A DNA stretch of 64,000 bases from Syntrophomonas_A sp050258735 (lineage in GTDB: Bacteria > Bacillota > Syntrophomonadia > Syntrophomonadales > Syntrophomonadaceae): NCBI GenBank assembly GCA_050258735.1, contig JBLMZJ010000113.1:1-64000 (forward strand), written 5' to 3'. Position 1 is the stretch's first letter, and the number at the start of each line of letters is the position of its first letter. Below are positions 34,353-43,714 of this stretch, piece by piece. The position numbers and the translations under genes are program-made. The notes beneath the pieces were generated by a model. The model was not told the origin of the DNA, did not search any database, and was given only the letters and a program-made list of their open reading frames with translations.

Positions 34353-35540
34353 GTGCCCCCAAAAAACAAAGAATTATCGATAATCCATTGTGACCTGGAC
34401 GCTTTTTTTGCTTCAGTTGAACAGCGTGATGATCCGTCATTAAGAGGTAAACCGGTCATCATCGGGGGGAGCCCGGAGGCACGCGGGGTGGTTTCCACCT
34501 GTTCTTATGAGGCTCGGGCTTATGGAGTGAGATCGGCCATGCCTACCGCCGAGGCTTACCGGCTTTGCCCCCGGGGCGTGTTTCTGCCGGTCAACATGAA
34601 GAAATATATAGAAGTGTCCGGCCAGGTTTTCGATATCATGGCAGCCTATACCCCGCTGCTCGAACCGCTATCGATTGATGAGGCCTTCCTGGATGTCACC
34701 GGGTGTACGCGCTTATTTGGCTCGGCGGAAGACATAGGCAGGAGCATAAAAGCCCGGGTTTGCGATGAAATCGGGTTGAATATTTCAGTGGGGATCTCCC
34801 GCAATAAATATCTGGCTAAACTTGCTACTGAACTGGGGAAACCAAATGGGCTCAAGATAATTACCGAGGAAGAGGCGGTCCGGGTCCTTGCTCCGCTTCC
34901 GATATCTGACCTGTGGGGGGTAGGCCCCAAAACGCGGCAAGCCTTCGAGAAGCTTGGGATAATGACTATCGGGGATCTGCAGCAGGTCAGCATCAAAACC
35001 ATTGAGAAACGAATGGGCCCGTCAGCGCGCGGGTATTGGGAAATAGCCCACGGTATCGATAACAGCATGGTCAAACCCGAGCACGAAACCAAATCAATAG
35101 GCCGGGAAACGACTTTCCCAAATGATGTTGGGGACGACCTCTTTCTGGATAGCATCCTCCTGGCATTCGCACAGATTATCGGCCGCCGGTTAAGGAAGGC
35201 CGAACTTACTGCGCAAACAATAACGTTAAAAGTTAGATATCCCGATTTTAAGACTGTTACCCGCAGCAAAACGATTTCTGGCCCAACCGATGCCGATATG
35301 ATCATCTACCAAACCGGTGCAGATTTGTTTACCGAGTTGAGAAAACATAGCATTGGCCTGGTAAGATTGATCGGGCTTTCCGCCGGCAAACTGCGATATC
35401 GGGGTGATGTTTGTCAGGCTAGTCTTTTTCAGGCAGAAACTATTAGACCGGTCGATAAAGTGCTGGATTCCATTAAAGACCGTTTTGGAGAGAAAATAAT
35501 AACCAGAGCGGAAACGCTCCTGATCGACAATGATGACTGA
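34353..35540 (+). CDS. dinB: DNA polymerase IV (Y family)
   Basis: A 395-residue translesion polymerase. IIHCDLDAFFASVEQR carries the first catalytic Asp and the F steric gate, STCSYEARAYGVRSAMP follows, and PLSIDEAFLDVTG holds the Asp-Glu pair. The little-finger domain runs from about residue 235. It starts with GTG after GGGGTGG. The beta-clamp motif is probably QASLFQ near residue 352. Control by LexA is supported by the SOS box upstream. A decayed copy of its 3' end lies at 36366, past the HAD gene. Confidence 0.93.
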   Translation: MPPKNKELSIIHCDLDAFFASVEQRDDPSLRGKPVIIGGSPEARGVVSTCSYEARAYGVRSAMPTAEAYRLCPRGVFLPVNMKKYIEVSGQVFDIMAAYTPLLEPLSIDEAFLDVTGCTRLFGSAEDIGRSIKARVCDEIGLNISVGISRNKYLAKLATELGKPNGLKIITEEEAVRVLAPLPISDLWGVGPKTRQAFEKLGIMTIGDLQQVSIKTIEKRMGPSARGYWEIAHGIDNSMVKPEHETKSIGRETTFPNDVGDDLFLDSILLAFAQIIGRRLRKAELTAQTITLKVRYPDFKTVTRSKTISGPTDADMIIYQTGADLFTELRKHSIGLVRLIGLSAGKLRYRGDVCQASLFQAETIRPVDKVLDSIKDRFGEKIITRAETLLIDNDD

Positions 35541-35589
35541 GCATTGCGGCTCTCAAAGCTTTATGAATATTGGATTCTTGTTTTCCCAG

Positions 35590-36264
35590 TCAATCGTCGA
35601 GTCCGAAGGAATTGTATCGATCAACAAGCTCCAACAATTGAGCAAGATCATCGATCATAAAATCTGCCCGGGCCTGTATGAGGGCCTTTTTGTCGCCCAT
35701 GCCGTAAGTCACTCCGCAGGTTATCGTTCCTGCAGATTTTCCGGCTTGAACGTCCGTGCCGCTGTCCCCGATCATAATAACCGTCCCGGGAGCCAAATCC
35801 CATGCCCGTAAGGCCGTAAAAATGCCGTCCGGGTTGGGTTTTAGCCGGGTAACCGATTCCGGTCCGATGATCTGGTCAAAACAATCGATAACACCCAATC
35901 CTGCCAGGATCTTTCGGGAAACCGGCTCTGGCTTGTTGGTGACCAGTCCCATTTTTATAGCTGGTCGTTTTCGCTGCAGTTTTTTAAGAGTAGCTTCTAC
36001 ATTGGGATAGAGTTTGGTCTCGACCAAGGGGTTAGCTAAGTAATATTGCAGGTAAGCCGGCAGTGCCTTTGCAAGCAGGTCCGGGCCAGCGTAATTGAAG
36101 CTTCGGCGGATAAGCGCTTCCGCACCGTCACCCACATAGCTGATGATCTCATCCATAGGAAGCATAGGCTGATGAAACAACGCTAAGGTATGCTGGACGG
36201 CTCGGGTGATGTCCGCTCTGGAATCTATGATGACGCCGTCTAAATCGAACAGGAGACCCTCGAT
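35590..36264 (-). CDS. HAD phosphatase (phosphoglycolate phosphatase-like), non-standard start
   Basis: A HAD-family phosphatase. The frame from the first TTG (36180) lacks the catalytic DxD, but the same frame continues upstream and encodes IEGLLFDLDGVIIDSRADI, restoring it. Between the in-frame TAA and this motif there is no ATG, GTG or TTG. ATC at 36264 has GGAAGGG 9 bases upstream and is the best start by eye. LVTNKPEP and MIGDSGTDVQAGKSAG are HAD motifs II and IV. The cap domain is about 70 residues, as in Gph/PpaX. An unusual start codon, an ATG lost by mutation, or a sequencing error are all possible. Confidence 0.75.
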   Translation of the reverse strand: MEGLLFDLDGVIIDSRADITRAVQHTLALFHQPMLPMDEIISYVGDGAEALIRRSFNYAGPDLLAKALPAYLQYYLANPLVETKLYPNVEATLKKLQRKRPAIKMGLVTNKPEPVSRKILAGLGVIDCFDQIIGPESVTRLKPNPDGIFTALRAWDLAPGTVIMIGDSGTDVQAGKSAGTITCGVTYGMGDKKALIQARADFMIDDLAQLLELVDRYNSFGLDD

Positions 36265-36365
36265 CGTAGCTATCCCTTCCTTCTTCCCCAGGCTGATGGC
36301 TCTTTAATATTATACGAAATATTAAGGAATAGTAAGGCTGAAGTCAGCATTGATATTGCCGGGGA

Positions 36366-36475
36366 TTTCCGCTTAAGCGTCGGCAAACTGCGCTACGTGC
36401 CGAGGTTTGCGAGGCCAGTCTTTTCAGGATGAGAGTATCATTAAACCGGTCGATAAAGTCTGGATTCTATTTCTA
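36366..36475 (+). pseudogene. Decayed copy of the dinB 3' end
   Basis: TCGGCAAACTGCG, GCCAGTCTTTT, CAGGATGAGAGTATCATTAA, ACCGGTCGATAAAGT and CTGGATTC match dinB 35382-35475 in order and on the same strand, with small insertions and deletions that break the frame. No dinB 5' part is present. Confidence 0.85.
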
Positions 36476-36558
36476 ATCTAATTTTAATCTTGTTCTAAGC
36501 CCCCTTTAAATTCTCAGTTCTATACTGATGCTGTAATATACTTCGAGGAGGAATAAAC

Positions 36559-37020
36559 ATGACCGCCAGCTTAGAATTGATCGAGATGTTAAGGGAACGC
36601 GCCCATGTCAGCTATGAAGAGGCCCGGGAGGCGCTGGAAAACTGTAATGATGACATTGTTGAGGCCCTGATCTACCTGGAGAAACAGGGCAAGATCAGAG
36701 CATCGGACCGGGAGACCAAGAAATCAGGTTTTATCGCAACCGTGAAGAAACTGGTTAAAGCCAGTTTCGTAACTAAATTCATTATCAGCAAAGATGGGGA
36801 TACCATTATGAACGTGCCCTTGGCGATAGTGATAATCGTTACCCTCATAGTACCGCCCCTGGTCATCGTGGGTCTGTTGGCCGCCCTGTTTACCGGCTGT
36901 AGGATCCGCCTGGAAAAGCCCGGCTGCTCGGATATGAAGATCAATAAGACCTTTGATGATATGTCGTCTTTCTCCATAAAGGTGAGTGAGCAGGTAAAAG
37001 AGGTAATAAATCAGGCTTAA
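36559..37020 (+). CDS. DUF4342 protein with UBA-like N-terminus and one membrane helix
   Basis: 153 residues. The first 50 residues (LRERAHVSYEEAREALE, then IVEALIYLEKQGK) resemble a UBA/TS-N three-helix domain. The middle matches DUF4342 (VKKLVKASFVTKFIISKDG), followed by a membrane helix (VPLAIVIIVTLIVPPLVIVGLLAAL). The short tail is probably cytoplasmic. ATG with GAGGAGG upstream. It precedes a two-component system by about 90 bases and may share its role in envelope sensing; the function of DUF4342 is unknown. Confidence 0.8.
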   Translation: MTASLELIEMLRERAHVSYEEAREALENCNDDIVEALIYLEKQGKIRASDRETKKSGFIATVKKLVKASFVTKFIISKDGDTIMNVPLAIVIIVTLIVPPLVIVGLLAALFTGCRIRLEKPGCSDMKINKTFDDMSSFSIKVSEQVKEVINQA

Positions 37021-37108
37021 AGAAACCGGCGCGCTGACTCGCTTGCTCATTGAAGGGGAATATGCAAATATAGTGAACAAGAGACTATTGCATAAAAGAG
37101 TGTGTTAA

Positions 37109-37792
37109 ATGGCTGGTGAACGGATTCTTATCATTGAGGATGAAGTGAAGATAGCCCGCTTTCTGGAACTGGAGCTTACCCATGAAGGCTATCAGGTAGA
37201 ACTGATGCATGATGGTCGGCAGGGCCTGGAAAAGGCCACCAGCAGCGGTTTTGATCTGATCATCTTGGACGTGATGCTGCCTTCCTTGAATGGCATGGAG
37301 GTACTCAGGCGTCTGCGGCAGTCTGCCCAGACGCCTGTCATCATGCTTACCGCCAAGAATGACGTTACTGATATAGTAATGGGCCTGGACATCGGTGCTG
37401 ATGATTATATGGTAAAGCCCTTTGCCATCGAGGAGTTGCTGGCCAGGATCCGCAAGGCCCTGAAACGCGGAAAGGCGCTGGCCGGGCATTCCCGTGCCAT
37501 CGTTCTTGGTCCGCTGAAGATGGATCTGGATCAACGTACCGTGAGCCATAACGACGATATCATCGATCTGACCAAGAAAGAATTCGATCTGCTGAAGTAC
37601 CTGGCGGAAAACCAGAACATAGTACTCAGCCGGGAAAAGATCATGGAAAATGTCTGGGGCTACAATTATTATGGCGACACCAATGTGGTTGACGTTTATA
37701 TAAGTTATCTGCGGACCAAGATCGATGACCGCTGTCATAGCAAGCTCATTCATACCGTCAGAGGGGTGGGGTATGTCTTAAAGCATGAGTAA
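37109..37792 (+). CDS. OmpR-family response regulator
   Basis: 227 residues. The receiver has the acidic pair EDE, phospho-acceptor Asp 54 in LIILDVMLPS, and the conserved Lys in DYMVKPFA. The winged-helix domain has DLTKKEFDLLKYLAENQN and VWGYNYYGDTNVVDVYISYLRTKID. It overlaps the kinase gene by 8 bases (ATGAGTAA). Targets are unknown; uppP and the DUF4342 gene are neighbours. Confidence 0.93.
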   Translation: MAGERILIIEDEVKIARFLELELTHEGYQVELMHDGRQGLEKATSSGFDLIILDVMLPSLNGMEVLRRLRQSAQTPVIMLTAKNDVTDIVMGLDIGADDYMVKPFAIEELLARIRKALKRGKALAGHSRAIVLGPLKMDLDQRTVSHNDDIIDLTKKEFDLLKYLAENQNIVLSREKIMENVWGYNYYGDTNVVDVYISYLRTKIDDRCHSKLIHTVRGVGYVLKHE

Positions 37793-39287
37793 AGCAGGCG
37801 CATTGGCGAAAACGTTTAAAGATATAGTAAAAACGATTGCTTTAATAATGCTGCGAGTCATTAAATTTATATTCGTGCACCTTATCCGTCTGATCCGCGA
37901 GTTGTGGAACACTATCAACGAACGCCTGCGCTTCTCCATCACCTTTAAGATCACTGTCACCTACACCTTGATCTTTTCGTTAATTCTGATTCTGCTCATC
38001 GCGCTGCTGACCGGCACCTTTGCCGCTTTCCTGATCTATGAGACCGAGCGCTCCCTGCAAAAGGACAGTCTATATATAGCGGAGCTGATAAAAACCAACC
38101 CTGACCTTCCCGTCGCCCAGCTAAAAAAATGGGCCAACCTGGAAACGGTCGATATCATCTTATATGATGCGGAGTCGCGAGCCATCTTTACCATCGCCGG
38201 GAAAAACCCATTTCCCATTTCGATGGAACCGATAAGACTGTCTTCTACCATTACCCTGGATGAAAGCCTGCATTATACCAGAGCGGTCCCGCCTCGTAAC
38301 GGGGTCAGTAAGATCGAGCTGGCCCAGCCCTTGTATGAAAAGACCATCTACCTGGCCGCACTGGCAGTATCCCTGGGTCTGGCCTTCCTCTTGGCTATCT
38401 TACTTACCATTCTCATTGGTTCCCGGGCCAGCCGAAAAATGCTGCAACCGGTATATGATATGACCAATACGGTCCGCTCCATATCCGGGGGGGACCTCTC
38501 CACCCGCCTGGATGTGGTGGATTCCCATGATGAACTCAAGGATCTGGCGATAACCTTCAATGAGATGCTGGACCGGATCCAATCTTCTTTCGATCAGCAA
38601 AACGTCTTTGTTTCCAATGCCTCACACGAATTAAGGACCCCCATAGCAGTGATCCAGGGTTACGCCAACCTGCTCCAGCGCTGGGGCAAAGAAGATAAAG
38701 CCGTCCTGGATGAGTCCATTGATGCCATCAAGAGCGAATCCGATTTTATGATGGAATTAGCCGAGAAGCTGCTATTTCTGGCCAGTGCGGATAAGACCGA
38801 TCAAGCCCTGCAGAAGGCGCCCTTTGCTCTGGAAGAACTTATCGAAGAGATATTGAAGGAAACGCGGCTAATCGATACCGAGCATGTTATCATAAATGAT
38901 ATGAATGAAGGGGTTTTGATCAACGGCGACCGCAGCTTGATCAAGCAAGCCTTGCGAGTATTTCTGGATAATAGTATCAAGTATACCCCCGCCTCGGGTT
39001 CAATAAAATTAAACAGCCGGGCAGTAGACAAAAAAGCCTTCATAACCATCGATGATACCGGGATGGGTATAGCCAAAGAAGATCTGCCCTATATTTTTAA
39101 CCGTTTTTACAAAAGCGATAAGGCCCGGACCAGAGAAAACGGCGGCGCCGGGTTGGGCCTCTCCATTGCCAAGCTTATAATCGAAAAACACCAGGGTAAG
39201 ATTCACGTTGACAGCAGCCCCGGTCAGGGGACCCGGGTTTTGATCATGCTGCCCGGTATTAGAAATGAAAATCGGAAATATGATTAA
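37785..39287 (+). CDS. Membrane sensor histidine kinase
   Basis: 500 residues. Two membrane helices (about 52-84 and 185-206) flank an extracytoplasmic sensor of about 100 residues. A HAMP linker follows (TNTVRSISGGDLSTRLD), then the H box SNASHELRTPIAVIQGYANL, N box FLDNSIKYTP, G1 DDTGMGIAKEDLPYIF and G2 GGAGLGLSIAK. All phosphotransfer and ATP motifs are present. The N-terminus has about 45 extra basic residues before the first helix. The signal sensed is unknown; the pairing with uppP suggests envelope stress. Confidence 0.92.
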   Translation: MSKAGALAKTFKDIVKTIALIMLRVIKFIFVHLIRLIRELWNTINERLRFSITFKITVTYTLIFSLILILLIALLTGTFAAFLIYETERSLQKDSLYIAELIKTNPDLPVAQLKKWANLETVDIILYDAESRAIFTIAGKNPFPISMEPIRLSSTITLDESLHYTRAVPPRNGVSKIELAQPLYEKTIYLAALAVSLGLAFLLAILLTILIGSRASRKMLQPVYDMTNTVRSISGGDLSTRLDVVDSHDELKDLAITFNEMLDRIQSSFDQQNVFVSNASHELRTPIAVIQGYANLLQRWGKEDKAVLDESIDAIKSESDFMMELAEKLLFLASADKTDQALQKAPFALEELIEEILKETRLIDTEHVIINDMNEGVLINGDRSLIKQALRVFLDNSIKYTPASGSIKLNSRAVDKKAFITIDDTGMGIAKEDLPYIFNRFYKSDKARTRENGGAGLGLSIAKLIIEKHQGKIHVDSSPGQGTRVLIMLPGIRNENRKYD

Positions 39288-39439
39288 ACAGTGTCACGAT
39301 TTGCTCGGGTTGATTGTCTTAAAATAATGTAGCGCGGCGGATCAAGGCCAATTTTCAGCAACAGTGGCTAAAGCTGCCCAACTGGAGTAGAATATATGCT
39401 CGGAAGATAATCATTTGTTAAGCGGGAGGAGCAACGCGA

Positions 39440-40228
39440 ATGTCTTTACTGGAAGCTATAGTTTTAGGGTTAGTGCAGGGGCTGGGAGAGTTTCTGCCTA
39501 TCTCCAGCTCGGCCCATTTGGTGCTGGTCCCCTGGCTGTTTAAATGGCCTGATCCCGGATTGACCTTTGATGTAGCCCTGCACATCGGGACCCTGATCGC
39601 GGTGATAGCATACTTCTGGAAGGACTGGGTAAGGCTCATCGTGGGCGGTTTGACCGATGTTCATGGGATTGAGGGGCGCCGGTTCTGGTTCCTGGTTATA
39701 GCTACCATTCCCGGGGCGGTCGGGGGGTTTCTGTTGGAGAATTATGCGGAAACTGTTTTTCGAACTCCCATGCTGATTGCCATCATGCTGATCATAATGG
39801 GTATCATTCTCTACTGGGCCGACCGCAAGGCGACCAAGGCAGCCGAAATCGAAGAGTTGGGGCTAAAAGAGAGCCTGCTCATAGGTGTTTCTCAGGTGCT
39901 GGCGGTGATACCCGGCGTATCCCGGTCCGGTATCACCATGACCACCGGGTTACTCACCGGGCTGACCCGGGAAGGCGCCGCGCGTTTTTCATTCCTGCTA
40001 TCCACACCTATCATTTTCGGGGCAGCGCTGGTCAAATTGCCCGAACTGGCGGCCAATCCATCGTTGGTTGACCTTAATTTCATGGTAGGGATGCTGGTAG
40101 CATGCGTTACAGGGCTACTCAGCATCGGTTTCCTGCTGCGTTATGTTCAGACCAAAAACTTTCTGCCCTTTGCTTGGTATCGGTTCATCTTAGGCGCAGT
40201 GATAATCCTGGTGGCATTGATCCGTTAG
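39440..40228 (+). CDS. uppP: Undecaprenyl-diphosphatase
   Basis: 262 residues, BacA/UppP type, with about eight membrane helices. GLVQGLGEFLPISSSAHLVL and VIPGVSRSGITMTTGL are the two catalytic stretches. It dephosphorylates undecaprenyl pyrophosphate to recycle the lipid carrier of cell-wall synthesis, and raises bacitracin tolerance. ATG after GGGAGGAG. It lies 150 bases after the two-component genes and is followed by a strong terminator. Confidence 0.93.
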   Translation: MSLLEAIVLGLVQGLGEFLPISSSAHLVLVPWLFKWPDPGLTFDVALHIGTLIAVIAYFWKDWVRLIVGGLTDVHGIEGRRFWFLVIATIPGAVGGFLLENYAETVFRTPMLIAIMLIIMGIILYWADRKATKAAEIEELGLKESLLIGVSQVLAVIPGVSRSGITMTTGLLTGLTREGAARFSFLLSTPIIFGAALVKLPELAANPSLVDLNFMVGMLVACVTGLLSIGFLLRYVQTKNFLPFAWYRFILGAVIILVALIR

Positions 40229-40245
40229 CAGGATCAATAGATTAC

Positions 40246-40278
40246 AAAAAAGCGGCTTCTATCAGGAAGCCGCTTTTT
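40246..40278 (+). terminator. Rho-independent terminator, probably two-way
   Basis: AAAAAAGCGGCTTC and GAAGCCGCTTTTT pair around TATCAG; T and A runs on both sides suit the convergent uppP and CoA-transferase genes. Confidence 0.88.
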
Positions 40279-40301
40279 GTATCTGAAGATTTACGATAGT
40301 A

Positions 40302-42044
40302 TTATTGTCTCCAGCCCTGGTTGCCGTGGGAAAGCTTCATATTGGACGTGATATCGGTCTTGATAGGTCCGACTACAGCAGGGGAGGGGAAAACAATGGG
40401 GCCGATCGGCGTTTCGGTGACCTGCTGCATGACGGCCCGCCATTCCGCAAGTTCCGGAGCGGGAGACGGGGAGTCGCTCGAGGGATCGATGGTCTGCTCC
40501 AAACACAGATCGGTGCACTCATGCAGCCACATGGCCACACGGCATAACGACACGCTTGCCGAATAAGCCCCGCCCGTGATCATCGATTGCTTGATAGCCT
40601 GCAGTGTTCCCAGGGCCAGGATGAAGCCCGGGATATAATCCAGGGGGACGCCGTTCAGATTCTTCGGCTTCTCCTGTGAACCATTGCGGATGCTCAGGCC
40701 GGTGATGTCTTCGGCCAGCGGGGCCCAACCCGGGCGTTCCCTCCAGATGGTGTCGCTGAAGCACCGCATCGAGGCATATACCACATGGGGATTCAATTCC
40801 AGGATCCCGGCTTCGGAGAGACCGAACCGGTCGAAAGCGCCATCCTGGTAGGAGTACACGACCACATCGGCCTGGGTGATCAATGACTTGACCTTTTCCA
40901 GTTCAGCGGGCTTATTCATATCGAGGTCGATGGCATGTTTGCCGGCCCAACCGTCCAGTTCCAGAAAAGACTGCTCTTGCCTGTCAAAACCGCCCCTCCG
41001 GACCAATAGTACGTCGGCACCGTATTCAGCCAGCAGGCGAGTGCAGGCCGGTCCGGCAATTATGTGGGTCAGGTCCAGCACCTTTATTCCCGCCAGCGGA
41101 CCCTGACCGGAGATAAGTTCGGGATACTGCTTGGGGCTGCCGCCGGGTCCGATCTGCTGGAGCTTGATCAGCGGCATGGCAGACAGCGCCTGGCCCACCG
41201 GAGTACTTTCCCACTCGCTGCGATTCCTCAGTATACAGCCGCAGGCGCCGCTGGAAAAGGCCAGCTCTTCTAGTTCGGCTGCTTCCAGCCCGCCGACCAG
41301 TCCCCGCAGCATGGCCCGGTCCTGTCCGCCGGAGTTCATAGTAAATTCATCGGCCGGTTTATCGATCTTCAGTGCTTTGACCACTTTGGTCTTCTGGCTC
41401 TCGTAGTACACATGGAAAGAAAAATAGCGTTCATCGCGCGTTTTGTATTTATATGAAGATCCATTGAAGGCGTTATTGACCTGCAAACACGAGCCAAAGC
41501 GCTGCAAGGAAAAAGCCTCATCGGGAGAATCGACGAAAAACAGTCGGACCGCCTGGAACCCGGCGATCATATAGTCGCAGTAGATCTTTTCAGTCAGGTC
41601 GACCGGGTAATGGCGCAGACGGGCGATGTCAGACAGTACTGTAGTGCAGGCGGCCAAAGCTGCTGCGGCGGCCGGGGTCTGGAGTATCCTTTCTTCCTTG
41701 AATAGCTTAATAACCGCGCTAAGGCGGCGGAATAAGAGAATGATCTTGTATTTGGGGAAGGAGTTATTGGTAAAGCAGGCCAAAAACATCTGGCGTGCCC
41801 GCTGCGGATCGCTGCAGAAGACTACCGGATTGGTTGGTTCGATTTCGGCATTGGCGGTCAGCGAATCAAAGCAACAGAAGCTCTGTGCGGCCTTCTTCTT
41901 AAGGGTATGGTTGATTTTATAGGAACCATACAGATAAGCCAATAAGACCAGCAGGACCAGTAACCCGAGGATCATTCCATCTCCTGACATCAGCGACCAT
42001 CTCCCGTCCCAAAAATAATTTGCCGGCGTATAATACGTTTCCAT
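40302..42044 (-). CDS. CaiB/BaiF-type CoA-transferase with N-terminal membrane helix
   Basis: 580 residues. A membrane helix near the start (MILGLLVLLVLLAYLYGSY) precedes about 230 residues of unclear nature. The CaiB/BaiF (family III) core follows from about 260: IKVLDLTHIIAGPACTRLLAEYGADVLLV, NLNGVPLDYIPGF and a shortened C-terminal part. Family III enzymes normally have an Asp after the ADVIKVE strand; here that part reads VLLVRRGG and the catalytic Asp is not obvious. ATG at 42044 has AAGG upstream; the ATG at 41975 has AGGAG. It is divergent from the sigma-54 activator gene. Confidence 0.8.
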   Translation of the reverse strand: METYYTPANYFWDGRWSLMSGDGMILGLLVLLVLLAYLYGSYKINHTLKKKAAQSFCCFDSLTANAEIEPTNPVVFCSDPQRARQMFLACFTNNSFPKYKIILLFRRLSAVIKLFKEERILQTPAAAAALAACTTVLSDIARLRHYPVDLTEKIYCDYMIAGFQAVRLFFVDSPDEAFSLQRFGSCLQVNNAFNGSSYKYKTRDERYFSFHVYYESQKTKVVKALKIDKPADEFTMNSGGQDRAMLRGLVGGLEAAELEELAFSSGACGCILRNRSEWESTPVGQALSAMPLIKLQQIGPGGSPKQYPELISGQGPLAGIKVLDLTHIIAGPACTRLLAEYGADVLLVRRGGFDRQEQSFLELDGWAGKHAIDLDMNKPAELEKVKSLITQADVVVYSYQDGAFDRFGLSEAGILELNPHVVYASMRCFSDTIWRERPGWAPLAEDITGLSIRNGSQEKPKNLNGVPLDYIPGFILALGTLQAIKQSMITGGAYSASVSLCRVAMWLHECTDLCLEQTIDPSSDSPSPAPELAEWRAVMQQVTETPIGPIVFPSPAVVGPIKTDITSNMKLSHGNQGWRQ

Positions 42045-42152
42045 TGTACCTTATCAACTGGAAAGAAACTACCGGAATGATCAAATAAAGGAACATTAAC
42101 ATCTTTGTAGAATTCTATATACACGCTAATCAAATCCGGAGGGGTGAGGCTG

Positions 42153-43574
42153 ATGCAGTACCCGGACCTGTTTAAGGTCTTCGAGGAGACCATGGACTCC
42201 TTTAAGGGCCTGCTCATTATCGACCGCGAGGGAAAGATCGTCTCTATTACCCGCAACTACGCAGAATTTCTGGGCTTCAATGACCCGGCTGACGTATTGG
42301 GACTTGACGTAGAAGAAGTAATACCCAACACCCGGATGATGGACGTCATACAAACCGGCGTCCCTGATCTGGCCGATGTTTGGAACATTCACGGGGAAAC
42401 TCTCATTATCAACCGCATGCCGCTGAAGATCGGCGGTGAGATCGTAGGGGCGCTGGCCTTCGCGGTCTTTCAGGATCAGCAGGAAGCTCTGGAATTTGCC
42501 CTGCGTTTTGCCCGAAACGGAGCTTCTCCAAGTGGTCCTGATGCCCGCCAGAGTTGGAAAGCCAAGTACTCCGTTAAAAGCATCATTGGGGTCAGTCAGG
42601 CAGTAAACAGCATAAAACGCCAGATAAGAATGGTAGCCGATGCCGAATGCCCGGTATTGATCAACGGTGAGACCGGGACCGGCAAAGAACTGGTCGCCCA
42701 CGCCCTGCACAACGAGAGCCGGCGCAAGGACCAACCCTTTGTTCGCGTAAATTGCGCGAGCATCCCCGAGGCCCTGTGGGAGAGCGAGCTTTTTGGATAC
42801 GAGGAAGGCGCCTTTACTGGTGCCCGGCGGGGCGGAAAACTGGGCAAGTTCGAGATCGCAGACCGGGGGACCATATTTCTCGACGAGATCGGTGAAATGC
42901 CGCTGGCGGCCCAGGCCAAGCTGCTGCGTGTACTGCAGGAAATGGAGATCGAAAGGGTGGGGAGCGAAAAGCTGCGGCGGGTGGACGTAAGGTTGTTAGC
43001 TGCAACTAACCGGGATCTCCGGGCTTTTGTCAAGGCCAAAACCTTCCGGGAAGATCTTTTCTATCGCCTGGCGGTTTTTGAGATAAATATGACCCCTCTG
43101 CGGGAGCGGCGGGAGGATATCTCTCTGCTGGCCCGGCATATCACGCAGAAGATAGCTTTTCACCAGGGCTTCGAAATAAAGGGTCTGGATGAATCGGCAT
43201 TGAGGATTCTCCAGCAATATGAATGGCCCGGCAACGTGCGGGAATTGACCAACACTCTGGAACGGGCGTGCCTGATCAAGCGTGCCGGTACCCTGGATCT
43301 GGATACCTTGAAAGCGGTCAAACCCGAGATAGCCGATATCATTGTCCCAGTTGAGGATAGGATCGACGTGCGTTTCCACTTGAAACGCATATTGCGCCAG
43401 AGTGAACGGACTGCCATCATCGAGGCCCTGCTCACTGCTGGCGGCAGCCGGACGGTAGCTGCCGAAAGCCTGGGGATCCACCGCACCTCTCTCTATCAGA
43501 AGATGAGGGAATTGGATATTGACCTGGCTGATGTCGATGAGATTATACACCGAAATGAATTAAACGTAGATTGA
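42153..43574 (+). CDS. Sigma-54-dependent activator with PAS domain
   Basis: About 473 residues. An N-terminal PAS domain (GLLIIDREGKIVSITRNYAEF, about 15-110) is followed by the AAA+ domain with GETGTGKELVAHALH (Walker A), ELFGYEEGAFTGARR (sigma-54 contact loop), FLDEIGEMPL (Walker B) and LRERREDISLLARH. A Fis-type helix-turn-helix closes the protein (GGSRTVAAESLGIHRTSLYQ). The GTG at 42144 touches the Shine-Dalgarno sequence, so ATG at 42153 (GGAGG 10 bases upstream) is preferred. It should activate the sigma-54 promoter at 43655. Confidence 0.93.
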   Translation: MQYPDLFKVFEETMDSFKGLLIIDREGKIVSITRNYAEFLGFNDPADVLGLDVEEVIPNTRMMDVIQTGVPDLADVWNIHGETLIINRMPLKIGGEIVGALAFAVFQDQQEALEFALRFARNGASPSGPDARQSWKAKYSVKSIIGVSQAVNSIKRQIRMVADAECPVLINGETGTGKELVAHALHNESRRKDQPFVRVNCASIPEALWESELFGYEEGAFTGARRGGKLGKFEIADRGTIFLDEIGEMPLAAQAKLLRVLQEMEIERVGSEKLRRVDVRLLAATNRDLRAFVKAKTFREDLFYRLAVFEINMTPLRERREDISLLARHITQKIAFHQGFEIKGLDESALRILQQYEWPGNVRELTNTLERACLIKRAGTLDLDTLKAVKPEIADIIVPVEDRIDVRFHLKRILRQSERTAIIEALLTAGGSRTVAAESLGIHRTSLYQKMRELDIDLADVDEIIHRNELNVD

Positions 43575-43654
43575 CATATACAACGGACAAGCCTGACCGA
43601 AAAAACAGGAGATTGCATTCCCCGTACAATAGCATTTAGGCATCTGGCCCGGAC

Positions 43655-43671
43655 CTGGCACCGATTTTGCA
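43655..43671 (+). promoter_or_regulatory. Sigma-54 (-24/-12) promoter
   Basis: CTGGCACCGATTTTGCA has the GG of -24 and the GC of -12 exactly 10 bases apart and agrees with TGGCAC-N5-TTGCA. Transcription should begin near 43682, inside a 9-bp inverted repeat (ATTTATTGG 43672-43680, CCAATAAAT 43689-43697). It lies 80 bases after the activator gene and 44 bases before the next start. Confidence 0.9.
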
Positions 43672-43714
43672 ATTTATTGGAGCGTTATCCAATAAATCAA
43701 AGGGAGGTCTGTAA

